In this document: positions 25,692 to 33,906 of the stretch, piece after piece
Layout: every line of letters begins with the position of its first letter
Numbering within the stretch: position 1 is the stretch's first letter
NCBI GenBank assembly: GCA_963728925.1
Contig: CAVSMB010000002.1
Location: 124,001-188,000, forward strand
Length of the DNA: 64,000 bases
DNA from: JBBPZA01 sp963728925
Lineage (GTDB): Bacteria > Actinomycetota > Thermoleophilia > Solirubrobacterales > Solirubrobacteraceae
Reading direction: 5' to 3'
Notes under the pieces: generated by a model
The model's input: only the letters and a program-made list of their open reading frames with translations
What the model was told of the DNA's origin: nothing
The model's database searches: none
Position numbers and translations under genes: made by a program

Positions 25692-26361
25692 GCCGCTCGT
25701 CCTCGTCGTCGACGACGAGGACTCGGTCCGCGAAGCCCTCGAGCGCGCACTGCGCTTCGAGGGCTTCGCTGTGGCCACCGCCGCCGGCGGTCGCGAGGCG
25801 CTCGACGCGGTCGAGCGCAACCCGCCCGCCGTGCTCGTGCTCGACGTCACCATGCCCGACATCGACGGGGTCACCGTGACGCGGCGCATCCGGGCCGCGG
25901 GAATCGACGTGCCGGTGTGCATCCTCTCGGCCCGCGACGAGGTCGAGGACCGCGTCGCGGGGCTGCAGGCGGGCGCCGACGACTACCTCGTCAAGCCCTT
26001 CGCGGTCTCCGAGCTGACCGCCCGGCTGCACGCGCTCCTGCGCCGCCGCAACGGCGAGGCCCTGCCCGCCGTCGTGCTTGGGGACCTCGTGGTCGACGCC
26101 CGCCGTCACGTCGCCACGCGCGCGGGCCGCGACCTCGAGCTGACCCGCCGCGAGTTCGCGCTGCTCGAGGCCTTCGCACGCCACCGCGGCCTGGTGATGT
26201 CGCGCGAGCAGCTCCTCGGGCAGGTGTGGGGCTACACCTCCGACGTGGAGACCAACGTCGTCGACGTCTTCGTGGGCTATCTGCGGCGCAAGCTCGAGGC
26301 GAGCGGGGAGCCGCGGATCCTCCAGACGATCCGGGGCGTCGGGTGGGCGCTGCGGGCGTGA
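25675..26361 (+). CDS. PrrA-like OmpR-family response regulator with a non-standard start
   Basis: About 228 residues if initiated at CTG 25675 (GGAG 7 nt upstream); the receiver needs this region, because D13/D14 of VVDDED are essential, yet the frame has no ATG, GTG or TTG between the stop at 25651 and GTG 25771. GTC at 25684 is another possible position. Starting at 25771 would delete the first strand and acid pair. Other motifs are intact: D57 in VLDVTMPDIDG, LVKPF, and the winged-helix end LQTIRGVGWALRA. The middle closely resembles mycobacterial PrrA (CILSARDEVEDRVAGLQAG). The stop overlaps the kinase GTG. Confidence 0.88.
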   Translation: MAGVPEPLVLVVDDEDSVREALERALRFEGFAVATAAGGREALDAVERNPPAVLVLDVTMPDIDGVTVTRRIRAAGIDVPVCILSARDEVEDRVAGLQAGADDYLVKPFAVSELTARLHALLRRRNGEALPAVVLGDLVVDARRHVATRAGRDLELTRREFALLEAFARHRGLVMSREQLLGQVWGYTSDVETNVVDVFVGYLRRKLEASGEPRILQTIRGVGWALRA

Positions 26362-27950
26362 GCCTTCGCGCACGGATCACCCTCGCCGCCCTGGTGGCGG
26401 TTGCCCTGACCGGCGCGGTGGTCGGCGTCGTCCTGCTCGCGGCGGTCGAGCGCGACGGGCGCAACGCGGTCGACGCCCAGCTGCGCGACCGAGCGCGGTC
26501 GCTCGAGGACGTCGCGCGCAGGCCTGGCCGGCCGCGTGGCCCGGCAGGTCGCGCGGGCCTGCCGCCGCTCGGCGGCGCGCCGCCGGGACCGGTGGGGGAA
26601 GGGTTCCGCGACCGCAACGACGGCGGCCTGCTGGCCGGGACCGGATCGTTCTCCCAGGTCGCCGTGCGAGGGCGGTTGGTGCAGGAGGGAGGCGACGTTC
26701 CCTCCGGCGCACCGGGAGTTCCCGCCGCCGACGGCGTGCGGACGGTGACGATCGACGGGACGTCGTGGCGCTCGCTGACCTTCCCGGCGGACCCCCGCGG
26801 TCAGGTACGCGTGCGGGTGGCGAGCACGCTCGCACCAGTGCAGGAGCGCGTCGCTTCGGTCCGCCGGCTCGTGCTGCTCCTGGGCCTCGCCGCGCTGCTC
26901 GTCACCGGGCTGGCGGCGTGGGCCTTCGTCACCTTCGCCCTGCGACCGCTGGAGCGCCTGCGCGAGGGCGCCGGGCGCGTGAGTGGGACCGCGGATCTCG
27001 CGACCGCGCTGCCGGAGGACGACGGCCCGGTCGAGGTGCGCTCGCTCGCCGCGACGCTCAACGCGATGCTCGCGCGCCTGCGGACGTCCACCGAGGCGAT
27101 GGAGCGCGCGCTCGCCGCGACGCGACGCTTCGCCGCCGACGCGGGCCATGAGCTGCGCACGCCGCTGACGAGCATGCGCGCCAACGTCGACGCGCTGGCG
27201 CGCAACCCCGACCTCTCAGCAGCCGAGCAGCGCCTGCTCGTCGCCGAGGTCGCGGCCGAGCAGGACCGCATCACCCACCTGCTCGGCGGCCTGCAGGCGC
27301 TCGCTCGCGGCGATGCGGCCGACGCGCTGCCACGCGAGGACGTCGAGGTGGCCGACCTCCTCGAGGCGGCCATCTACAGCGCCCGCCGGCGTCACGGCGG
27401 GACGCGCTTCGCGCTCGCCGACGACCTCGTCGAGGCGACCGTCAACGGCTGGGCGGGCGGGCTGCGGCTGCTGATCGACAATCTGCTCGACAACGCGGCG
27501 CTGCACGGTCGGCGAGGGGGAAGCGTGCGCGTCGGCCTGCGGCGCGACGGCGCCACCGCGGTCGTGCGCATCGACGACGACGGGCCGGGGATCGACCCGC
27601 AGGACCGGAGCCGGCTGCTCGAGCCGTTCGCGCGCGGAACGGACACCACGGCGCAGGGCACCGGCCTGGGCCTCGCGATCGTCGCCCAGCAGGTGAAGCT
27701 GCACGGCGGCACGCTGACGCTCGGCGACTCGGAGCTCGGAGGGCTGGCCGTCGAGGTGCTGCTGCCCTCTCATCCAACCCTTAGCGCCTCCACAACCCCG
27801 AGCCCGACACTGGCGCCATGGCCAGCTCACAACGACGAGTCGCCCGCGCTCCCTCGTGGCTCGGGCTCGTCCTCACCACTCTCGCCGTCTTCCTCGTCGT
27901 CCTCGCCTTCCTCGTCGGACGGGTCCGCGCCGGAGCGGACCCAGGCCTGA
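26358..27950 (+). CDS. PrrB-like sensor histidine kinase with a low-complexity C-terminal tail
   Basis: 530 residues from a GTG overlapping the regulator stop by 4 bp. Helix 1 (about 7-28), an extracytoplasmic Gly/Pro/Arg-rich sensor (about 30-168), helix 2 (about 169-193), HAMP, then DAGHELRTPLTS (H264) and the HATPase domain (LIDNLLDNAALHG, then GTGLGLAIVAQ). The catalytic domain ends near residue 474; the last ~55 residues are Ser/Pro-rich and overlap the next gene by 133 bp, so the native stop may have been lost. Partner of the adjacent PrrA-like regulator. Confidence 0.92.
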   Translation: MSLRARITLAALVAVALTGAVVGVVLLAAVERDGRNAVDAQLRDRARSLEDVARRPGRPRGPAGRAGLPPLGGAPPGPVGEGFRDRNDGGLLAGTGSFSQVAVRGRLVQEGGDVPSGAPGVPAADGVRTVTIDGTSWRSLTFPADPRGQVRVRVASTLAPVQERVASVRRLVLLLGLAALLVTGLAAWAFVTFALRPLERLREGAGRVSGTADLATALPEDDGPVEVRSLAATLNAMLARLRTSTEAMERALAATRRFAADAGHELRTPLTSMRANVDALARNPDLSAAEQRLLVAEVAAEQDRITHLLGGLQALARGDAADALPREDVEVADLLEAAIYSARRRHGGTRFALADDLVEATVNGWAGGLRLLIDNLLDNAALHGRRGGSVRVGLRRDGATAVVRIDDDGPGIDPQDRSRLLEPFARGTDTTAQGTGLGLAIVAQQVKLHGGTLTLGDSELGGLAVEVLLPSHPTLSASTTPSPTLAPWPAHNDESPALPRGSGSSSPLSPSSSSSSPSSSDGSAPERTQA

Positions 27951-28165
27951 ACGCGTCGGCCGCCAAGGCGTCGGGCACGACCACGCCGCGGACGGCCTCG
28001 CCCGCGCAAACCACGAACGACCCCTACGGAGGGAGCGGCGCCGGGGGGTCGGAGAGCTCGTCCGGGTCCTCGGGCTCGTCGGGCCCCTCCGACTCGAGCG
28101 GGTCCGCCGACTCGTCCGGATCCTCGGGCTCTTCCGCTGCGACCCCGACCACGGGCGCCTCGTGA
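27818..28165 (+). CDS. Single-helix membrane protein with a Ser/Gly-rich tail, FMN-binding-protein-like anchor
   Basis: 115 residues: short basic N-terminus, one membrane helix (about 15-34, LGLVLTTLAVFLVVLAFLVG), then a Thr/Pro region and a long Ser/Gly/Asp repeat tail (about 70-115). It sits directly before apbE, with a GTGA overlap. In many actinobacteria this position holds an FMN-binding-domain protein with the same anchor and Ser-rich linker; here the gene stops where that domain would begin. It may be a truncated acceptor or a separate linker protein. Coding support is moderate because the first 133 bp overlap the kinase frame. Confidence 0.62.
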   Translation: MASSQRRVARAPSWLGLVLTTLAVFLVVLAFLVGRVRAGADPGLNASAAKASGTTTPRTASPAQTTNDPYGGSGAGGSESSSGSSGSSGPSDSSGSADSSGSSGSSAATPTTGAS

Positions 28166-29106
28166 CGGTCGTCGACGAGCGCTTCGGATCGATGGGCGCG
28201 GAGGCGCGCGTCGTGCTCGAGTCCGGCTCGCTGACGCGCGCCCAGCTCGAGCGCCACGCGGCCGGCGTGCGCGAGACGTTCGAGCGCGTCGAGGACGTGC
28301 TCTCGCGCTTTCGGGCGGACAGCGAGCTGTGCGCGCTCAACGCCGATCCCCGCCCACTCGTTCCCGCCTCGCCGCTGATGCGGCGCTTCGTGGACGGGGT
28401 GCGGTGGGCTGCGATGCGCAGCTCCGGCCTCGTCGACGCCACCCTCGTCGATCCCCTCGAGCGGCTGGGCTACTCACGCTCGCGGGCCGGGCTGTCGCCG
28501 GCGCCGCTGCACGAGGCGCTGCGCGTCGCGCCGCCGCGGCGACCGGCGACGGCGCGACGCTCATGGGCCTTCCGCTGCCCGAGCGTCGCGGAGGACGGCC
28601 GCGTCCGGCGGCCCGCAGGCGTGCGCCTGGACTCGGGTGGCATCGGAAAGGGCCTCGCCGCAGACCTCGCCGCGGCCGCGCTGCCTCGAGGCGTGCGCTT
28701 CGCACTCGGGGTCGGCGGCGATCTCGCGGTGCGCGGGGGGTGGGACGTCGCCGTCACCGGCCCCGGCGGTGCCGAGGTCCACCGTCTGCACGTCGCCGGC
28801 GGGGCGGCTGCGACCTCCGGCATCCATGCGCGGCTCTGGCGCCGCCCCGGCGGCGACTTCGCCCACCATCTGCTCGACCCCGCGACGGGAGAGCCGGCCT
28901 GGACGTGGCTCGTCGCGGCCACCGCCGTCGGCGCGAGCGCGCTCGAGGGCGAGGTTCTCGCCAAGACCGCGCTGCTGCAGGGCCCCGAGGGCGCCCGCGA
29001 GCTCCTGCGCCGTCGCGGCGGGGTGCTGCAGCACGAGGACGGAACGGTCGAGCCGGTCCGGGCCGCAGCCCGACTGCGCGTGCGCGCGCCCGAGGCGGCG
29101 GCATGA
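28162..29106 (+). CDS. apbE: FAD:protein FMN transferase (ApbE family)
   Basis: 314 residues from a GTG overlapping the previous stop. ApbE attaches FMN from FAD to Ser/Thr of extracytoplasmic redox proteins using Mg2+. Visible landmarks: FGSMGAEARVVL at the N-terminus, RLDSGGIGKGLAADLAA (FAD/metal site), GVGGDLAVRGG, ATSGIHARLW and the HHLLDPATGEPAW motif. No signal peptide is evident, so the start may be missing an export signal or the enzyme may stay inside. It is followed by a ferric-reductase-like membrane protein (4-bp overlap), typical of flavinylation-linked electron transfer. Confidence 0.9.
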   Translation: MTVVDERFGSMGAEARVVLESGSLTRAQLERHAAGVRETFERVEDVLSRFRADSELCALNADPRPLVPASPLMRRFVDGVRWAAMRSSGLVDATLVDPLERLGYSRSRAGLSPAPLHEALRVAPPRRPATARRSWAFRCPSVAEDGRVRRPAGVRLDSGGIGKGLAADLAAAALPRGVRFALGVGGDLAVRGGWDVAVTGPGGAEVHRLHVAGGAAATSGIHARLWRRPGGDFAHHLLDPATGEPAWTWLVAATAVGASALEGEVLAKTALLQGPEGARELLRRRGGVLQHEDGTVEPVRAAARLRVRAPEAAA

Positions 29107-29834
29107 GCCGCACGGACGCGCTCGGGCACCTCTGGTGGCTCGCCGGGCGCTCGGCGGGGATCGTCGCCTATCTCTCGCTCTCGCTCTCTGTCGTCCTCGG
29201 GGTGGCGATGGCGACCGGGGCGCTGCCACGGCGCGTACGACCGGCGGTCCGCACGCTGCACGAGCGGGTCGCCTTGCTCGCCCTCGGGGCGATCGCCACC
29301 CACGGGCTGCTGATCCTGGCCGACGGCTGGCTGAACCCCGGCCTGGTGGGGGTCCTGGTCCCCTTCACGATGGCCTACCGGCCCGCGTGGACCGGGCTGG
29401 GGATCCTCGGCGGCTACCTGGCCGTGCTGCTCTCGCTCGGGTACTACGCCCGGCGCACGCTCGGCCCCCGACGCTGGCGCGCGGCGCACCGCTTCATCCC
29501 GATCGCCTGGGCGCTCGCGGCGATCCACGCGCTGGGCGCCGGGACCGATGGCGCCACCGTCTGGCTGCGCGCGATCATCGCGGCGACGGCGGCCACCGTC
29601 CTCGCGCTCCTTGTGGCGCGCTGGGCGCGGTCAGGCCGCCGTCGCCCCGCCCGTCCGCGGCGAGAGGATCCCGCCTCCCGCCGCCGCCCCGGTCCGGCGG
29701 GAGAGGATCGCTCCGTCCGCCGCCGCCCCGGTCCGGCGGGAGAGGATCGCTCCGTCCGCCGCCACCCCGCTCCGGTGCGCGAGCGTGCGCCCGCCCGCGA
29801 GCCCTTGTGGGCGCGCCTCGGCGACCGCTCCTGA
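29103..29834 (+). CDS. Ferric-reductase-like transmembrane protein
   Basis: 243 residues with six predicted helices (between about 10 and 175) of the ferric-reductase/MsrQ-like b-heme family. Candidate heme histidines are H53 (TLHERVALL), H64 (ATHGLL), H130 (AAHRFIPI) and H142 (AIHALG), spaced to hold one or two hemes. The C-terminal ~65 residues are Arg/Pro-rich and contain a 13-residue direct repeat (RRRPGPAGEDRSV). Together with ApbE it should move electrons from inside to a flavinylated acceptor. Start ATG overlaps apbE. Confidence 0.85.
   Translation: MSRTDALGHLWWLAGRSAGIVAYLSLSLSVVLGVAMATGALPRRVRPAVRTLHERVALLALGAIATHGLLILADGWLNPGLVGVLVPFTMAYRPAWTGLGILGGYLAVLLSLGYYARRTLGPRRWRAAHRFIPIAWALAAIHALGAGTDGATVWLRAIIAATAATVLALLVARWARSGRRRPARPRREDPASRRRPGPAGEDRSVRRRPGPAGEDRSVRRHPAPVRERAPAREPLWARLGDRS
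29691..29768 (+). repeat. 39-bp tandem repeat inside the ferric-reductase-like gene
   Basis: Two head-to-tail copies (29691-29729, 29730-29768) differ at one base; a degenerate partial copy lies just upstream. They encode a 13-residue repeat in the cytoplasmic tail, keep frame, and should be prone to length change. Confidence 0.85.
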
Positions 29835-29915
29835 CCGCCCTTCTACGGTGGACGCGTCGGACCGTCCCGGTCCTGTCGGGCGGCGAGCGCTTCTGCCTCG
29901 GCGACCTGCTCGCGC

Positions 29916-31895
29916 TCAGCGCCGGCAGGTCGTGATGCTCATCGGCCCCGTCTTGGGCGCGAAGAGCGTCATGCGCACCCGGGTCAGGCTGGCGTCGTTG
30001 CCCGACGCGTAGCCGGCGCGCCGCAGGATGCTCACTGGCCGGTAGGTGAACAGCACCTTCGAGGTGCCGCCGACCAGCGCGCGGCCACGCAGGCTGGGCC
30101 GTCCGGCGTCGCGGCGCAGGAAGACCGAGTACTGGTAGTACTCGCCCGCGATCGCGAAGAAGGTGAGCTTGACCCCACACGGCACGGCGCGGTAGGTCCA
30201 CGTGACGCTGCGCCGCAGCCACTGGCGGTCGGGCGTCCGGTAGCCGCCGGCGATCACGACCGTTCCGCGCCGCACCCGCAGGCGCTCGCCACGGGGCAGC
30301 CCGATCTGCGACCCCGCGATGAGCGTCGGGCCCGCGCTGTCGAAGGCCTGGTTGGTCTTCGGGCGGGCGCGCACCACCCCGGTCCACACGCCGCCCTGGC
30401 GGACCTTCAGCGCGATCAGCCCGAAGTCGTAGCGAAGGTCGTTCGGGCGCTTGGTCGAGCGCTTGCGCCGGACGGCGAACCAGACGTCGCCCTGCCGCAC
30501 GGTGGCGAAGCGCCCGTCACCCTGGCCCAGCGCGACGGCGAAGTCGCGGTCGGTGGGAACCGAGGCGACGGCGCGCGTGTCGTTGCGCTCCATCTCGTCC
30601 AGGGCCCAGTTCAGGGTCACGAGGGTCAACCCCGAGAAGGCGACCGCGCCGATGTAGCGGTCGATGCCGAAGAGCTGGGTCGGCTGCTCGCGCAGCGCCG
30701 GCAGGATCCACCAGCCCTTCGGGCCGCTGCCGTAGACGTCGCGCAGGCGGGAGAGAGCGCGGTCGCTGACCACGCGGTAGCGCGCCGCGTCGGTTGCCGA
30801 CGTGCCGGGCTGGTTCGCCGCAGCCTCGTTGCCCGCGGCGAGGCCGCTGTAGGCCCAGGACTGCTCCAGCGAGCGGCCGAAGTAGCCCATGTCCCCGTCG
30901 GGCGCCGTCAGCCACACCGACGCGTAGGCCGCGCGCTCGATCGGGGCGGCGGTCGAGCGCCGGGCGTCGGAGCCCAGATCGCGCACCGCCCGCGCGTAGA
31001 GGCCGGTCGACAGCCCGAAGTAGGCGAGCGGGTTGTCGGGCGGGTCGGAGTGCACGAAGGCGGGCCGCGAGCGGACTTTCAGGCTCGTCTCGGCGGCGAG
31101 CCGCGGAACCACGCCGTTGATCAGCCGCATGGTCTGGCGCTTGTAGTAGCGGCGGTCGGGACCGAGGATCGCGCGCGGGTCATTGGAGCGCAGGCCGGTC
31201 TTCAGGAGCTCGAGGATCTCGATGCCCTCGACGAGGAAGTGGTTGCCGTAGCGCGTCGTGTCGGGCTTGAAGAAGACCGTCGAGGTCACCGGCTGGCGGC
31301 GCATGAACTTCTCCCAGCTGCGCCGGCCCTTCTCGAAGAGCGGGTTCGCCGGGCGGCGATCGGAGAGCAGGTTGTAGGCGCCCGCCACCGCCATCCCCTC
31401 GAAGGCCGTCGGCAGCCGGCGCTGGAGGTCCGGGCGCCGGACGATGTAGGTGATCGCGCGGATGCCCGAGCTCACGAGGCGTGGATCGCGCTCGCGCAGG
31501 CCGGTCATGATCAGGCCGTAGCCCATGACCGACTCGCCGTAGCGCGCGTTGCCCAGGTTGCGCCGGCACAGCGTCGTCAGGCAGAACCCCTTGCCGCCCC
31601 CGTAGACATAGTCGCGGTACCAGCCCGCGCGGGTCTGCAGACCCGGCCACGGATCGGCGATCGACCGCGCGAGCTCGTGCCACTTGTCGCGCGGATCGGG
31701 CGGCGTGTCCGACCGCGTGGCGACGGCGGGGACGACGAGCAGGGCAAGGAGGGCGAGCGACCCGAAGAAGGTGAGCAGGCGCATCCGCGCGCGCACCGTC
31801 GTGGGCGCGCGGGAGGGGCGCGGCCGTGCGGCGCGGGGCAGGGCGCCGGCGCGCGGGATGTCTGCGCGCCGCGGTGGGCGTCGGTCGTCGTACAT
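29916..31895 (-). CDS. Large exported protein of unknown function (possible alpha-toroid plus beta domain)
   Basis: 659 residues from the ATG at 31895; an internal ATG at 31784 begins directly before a signal-like helix (MRLLTFFGSLALLALLVVPA, about 38-57), so 31784 is a strong alternative giving 622 residues. The body begins WHELARSIADPWPGLQTRAG and has many paired helices (about 65-420) with conserved W, Y and G, reminiscent of alpha/alpha-toroid glycan-active proteins, then a beta-rich C-terminal part (about 440-659). Cysteines at CLTTLC and late positions could form disulfides. No catalytic motif was recognised. Divergent from the aminotransferase gene. A polysaccharide-related role is only a guess. 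Confidence 0.8.
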   Translation of the reverse strand: MYDDRRPPRRADIPRAGALPRAARPRPSRAPTTVRARMRLLTFFGSLALLALLVVPAVATRSDTPPDPRDKWHELARSIADPWPGLQTRAGWYRDYVYGGGKGFCLTTLCRRNLGNARYGESVMGYGLIMTGLRERDPRLVSSGIRAITYIVRRPDLQRRLPTAFEGMAVAGAYNLLSDRRPANPLFEKGRRSWEKFMRRQPVTSTVFFKPDTTRYGNHFLVEGIEILELLKTGLRSNDPRAILGPDRRYYKRQTMRLINGVVPRLAAETSLKVRSRPAFVHSDPPDNPLAYFGLSTGLYARAVRDLGSDARRSTAAPIERAAYASVWLTAPDGDMGYFGRSLEQSWAYSGLAAGNEAAANQPGTSATDAARYRVVSDRALSRLRDVYGSGPKGWWILPALREQPTQLFGIDRYIGAVAFSGLTLVTLNWALDEMERNDTRAVASVPTDRDFAVALGQGDGRFATVRQGDVWFAVRRKRSTKRPNDLRYDFGLIALKVRQGGVWTGVVRARPKTNQAFDSAGPTLIAGSQIGLPRGERLRVRRGTVVIAGGYRTPDRQWLRRSVTWTYRAVPCGVKLTFFAIAGEYYQYSVFLRRDAGRPSLRGRALVGGTSKVLFTYRPVSILRRAGYASGNDASLTRVRMTLFAPKTGPMSITTCRR

Positions 31896-31941
31896 CAGTC
31901 AGGCGATCCGCGGAGGCCCCGAAGGGGCGCGTGAAGCCACC

Positions 31942-31947
31942 AGCATA
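31942..31947 (-). promoter_or_regulatory. TATGCT -10-like box of the exported-protein gene
   Basis: Minus-strand TATGCT lies 46 nt upstream of the ATG at 31895, in the 123-bp divergent gap; a hairpin (GCCCC-TTC-GGGGC) lies in the predicted leader at about 31918-31930. Confidence 0.35.
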
Positions 31948-32005
31948 GGATCAACACCGGCCGCAGCGCGCCGCTGCGGCCGCGTAACGCCGCGGCCCAG
32001 TGTGG

Positions 32006-32011
32006 CAGGAT
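32006..32011 (+). promoter_or_regulatory. CAGGAT -10-like box of the aminotransferase gene (leaderless type)
   Basis: CAGGAT ends 7 nt before the ATG at 32019 with gap CCTCCCC. Spacing matches the other SD-less genes, but the first base is off consensus. Confidence 0.35.
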
Positions 32012-32018
32012 CCTCCCC

Positions 32019-32804
32019 ATGGAGCAGGCCTGCCTGGACGGCGCCGTCATGCCCGCCGGCGAGGCACGGGTTCCCGCGACAGACGAGGGCGTGTTGCGGG
32101 GCGACGGCGTCTTCGAGGTCATTCGCGTCTACGACGGGCGGCCCTTTGCGCTGGAGGACCACCTCGCGCGCCTGGAGCGCTCGGCCGCAAACCTGCGCCT
32201 GGCGATCGACGTCGAGGCGGTGCGCCGCGACGTCAGCGCCCTGCTCGCCGCCAAGCCGGGCCACGACGGCGTCCTGCGCCTCGTGCTGACCCGCGGCGGC
32301 CGGCGCCTCGCCCTCACCGAGCCGTTGCCCGACCGAACCCCGCTCGCCCGCCTCGCCACGGTGACCTACGCCCCCACCCGCATCCTCGACGGGGTCAAGT
32401 CGCTCTCCTACGCGGCGAACATGCTCGCCACCCGCGTCGCCGTCGACCGCGGCTTCGACGACGCCCTGCTGGTCACCCCCCACGGCCGCGTCCTCGAGGC
32501 GCCGACCTCGTCGTTCTTCTGGGTCCGCGACGGCGAGCTGCTGACCCCGCCGCTCGACGACCACATCCTCGCCTCGATCACCCGGGCGCGGGTCATCGAG
32601 CTCACCGGCGCGCGCGAGGCCGTCTGCCCCCTCGACGAGCTCGACGCCGCGCAGGAGGCCTTCGTCGCCTCCACGGTGCGCGAGGTCATGCCGGTCGGGG
32701 CGATCGACGACCGCGAGCTGCCGAGGCTCGGGCCGCGCACGCGCGACGCCGCTCGCCTCTTGCGCGAGCGGATCGACGCCGAGCTGCAGGCCGCCCTCCC
32801 GTAG
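32019..32804 (+). CDS. Class IV aminotransferase (IlvE / aminodeoxychorismate lyase-like)
   Basis: 261 residues, fold type IV PLP enzyme. K127 in GVKSLSYAANML is the Schiff-base lysine and E160 in VLEAPTSSFFWV contacts the PLP nitrogen. RGDGVFEVIRVYDG near the N-terminus is typical. Family members are branched-chain aminotransferases, D-amino-acid aminotransferases or 4-amino-4-deoxychorismate lyases (PabC); the short length and RVYDGRPFALEDHLARL favour PabC-like or IlvE-like, without a firm choice. It stands 6 bp before the wecB-like gene, so it may serve the nucleotide-sugar operon, which lacks its own sugar aminotransferase. Confidence 0.9.
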   Translation: MEQACLDGAVMPAGEARVPATDEGVLRGDGVFEVIRVYDGRPFALEDHLARLERSAANLRLAIDVEAVRRDVSALLAAKPGHDGVLRLVLTRGGRRLALTEPLPDRTPLARLATVTYAPTRILDGVKSLSYAANMLATRVAVDRGFDDALLVTPHGRVLEAPTSSFFWVRDGELLTPPLDDHILASITRARVIELTGAREAVCPLDELDAAQEAFVASTVREVMPVGAIDDRELPRLGPRTRDAARLLRERIDAELQAALP

Positions 32805-32810
32805 CCGCCC

Positions 32811-33887
32811 GTGCGCGTCCTCACCGTCGTGGGGAACCGTCCCCAGTTCATCAAGGCCGCCGCCGTCTCGGGACCGCTGCGCGAGGTCGCCGACGAGGTC
32901 CTGCTGCACACCGGCCAGCACCACGACGACGAGCTCTCGTCGATCTTCGTGCGCGAGCTCGGCCTGCCGGCACCCGATCGCCTGCTCGGCGTGGCCGGCG
33001 GAACCAACACCTCCCAGACCGCACGCATGCTCGCGGCCTTGGAGCCCGAGCTGCGCGGTGTCGCGCCCGACGTCGTGCTCGTCTACGGCGACACGAACTC
33101 GACGCTGGCCGGGGCCCTCGCCGCCGCCCAGGCGCACGTGCCGGTCGCCCACGTCGAGGCGGGGATGCGCTCCTTCGACCGCGCGATGCCCGAGGAGGTC
33201 AACCGCGTGCTCGCAGACCACCTCGCCGACCTGCTGCTGTGCCCCTCGCCGACCGCCGTTGGGAACTTGCGTCGCGAGGGGGTCCTCGGCGAGATCGTCG
33301 ACGTGGGCGACGTCATGGTCGACGTCGCGCGCGTCTTCGCGCCGGCCGCGCGGGAGCGGACGGCGCTGCTCGAGCGGCTCGGTGTGACGTCCGGCGACTT
33401 CCTGCTCGTCACCGCTCACCGCGCCGGGACGGTAGACGAGAGCGCGCGCCTCGAGCGCTTCGTGGCGCTGATCGAGGCGCTCCCGGCGCCGGTTGTCTTC
33501 CCCGTCCACCCGCGCACGGAAGCCCGGTTCCAAGCCGCCGGCCTGCGGGCGCGGCTCGAGCGCGCCGAGGGCGTGCTCCTGTGCCCGCCGCTCGGCTACC
33601 TGGACTTCACCGCGCTGCTCCAGCACGCCCGGGCGGTGCTCACCGACTCGGGCGGCGCCCAGAAGGAGGCCTACCTCGCGCGGGTGCGGTGCCTCACCCT
33701 GCGCGACCGCACCGAGTGGGTCGAGACGGTGCAGGCAGGATGGAACGTGCTCGTGGACCTCGACGCGCAGGCCGCTCGCGCCGCACTGGAGCGGCCGCCA
33801 CCGACCGAGCACCCGCAGCTCTACGGCGACGGCCACGCGGGCGCCCGCGTCGCGCAGGCGCTGCTCGAGCGCTTCACGACGACCTAG
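32811..33887 (+). CDS. wecB: UDP-N-acetylglucosamine 2-epimerase (WecB/WbpI family)
   Basis: 358 residues from a GTG 6 bp after the aminotransferase. Signatures: VVGNRPQFIKAAAVS (start), LLHTGQHHDDELS, VYGDTNSTLAGALAA, HVEAGMRSFDRAMPEEVNR and LTDSGGAQKEAYL. The enzyme interconverts UDP-GlcNAc and UDP-ManNAc (or the corresponding 2,3-diacetamido uronates) by anti-elimination of UDP. It leads a run that includes a UDP-sugar dehydrogenase, a Gfo/Idh/MocA oxidoreductase and an acetyltransferase, as in WbpABDI-type pathways for surface glycans. Confidence 0.93.
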   Translation: MRVLTVVGNRPQFIKAAAVSGPLREVADEVLLHTGQHHDDELSSIFVRELGLPAPDRLLGVAGGTNTSQTARMLAALEPELRGVAPDVVLVYGDTNSTLAGALAAAQAHVPVAHVEAGMRSFDRAMPEEVNRVLADHLADLLLCPSPTAVGNLRREGVLGEIVDVGDVMVDVARVFAPAARERTALLERLGVTSGDFLLVTAHRAGTVDESARLERFVALIEALPAPVVFPVHPRTEARFQAAGLRARLERAEGVLLCPPLGYLDFTALLQHARAVLTDSGGAQKEAYLARVRCLTLRDRTEWVETVQAGWNVLVDLDAQAARAALERPPPTEHPQLYGDGHAGARVAQALLERFTTT

Positions 33888-33892
33888 CCTCC

Positions 33893-33898
33893 TAGACT
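33893..33898 (+). promoter_or_regulatory. TAGACT -10-like box (leaderless type)
   Basis: TAGACT ends 8 nt before the ATG at 33907, with no SD in the gap. It would give the dehydrogenase, and genes after it, a promoter independent of wecB. Confidence 0.5.
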
Positions 33899-33906
33899 CT
33901 GGCGCC

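Noticed and set aside
29651..29770. Apparent CRISPR-like repetition
   Set aside because: It is a tandem in-frame duplication without spacers, inside a gene.
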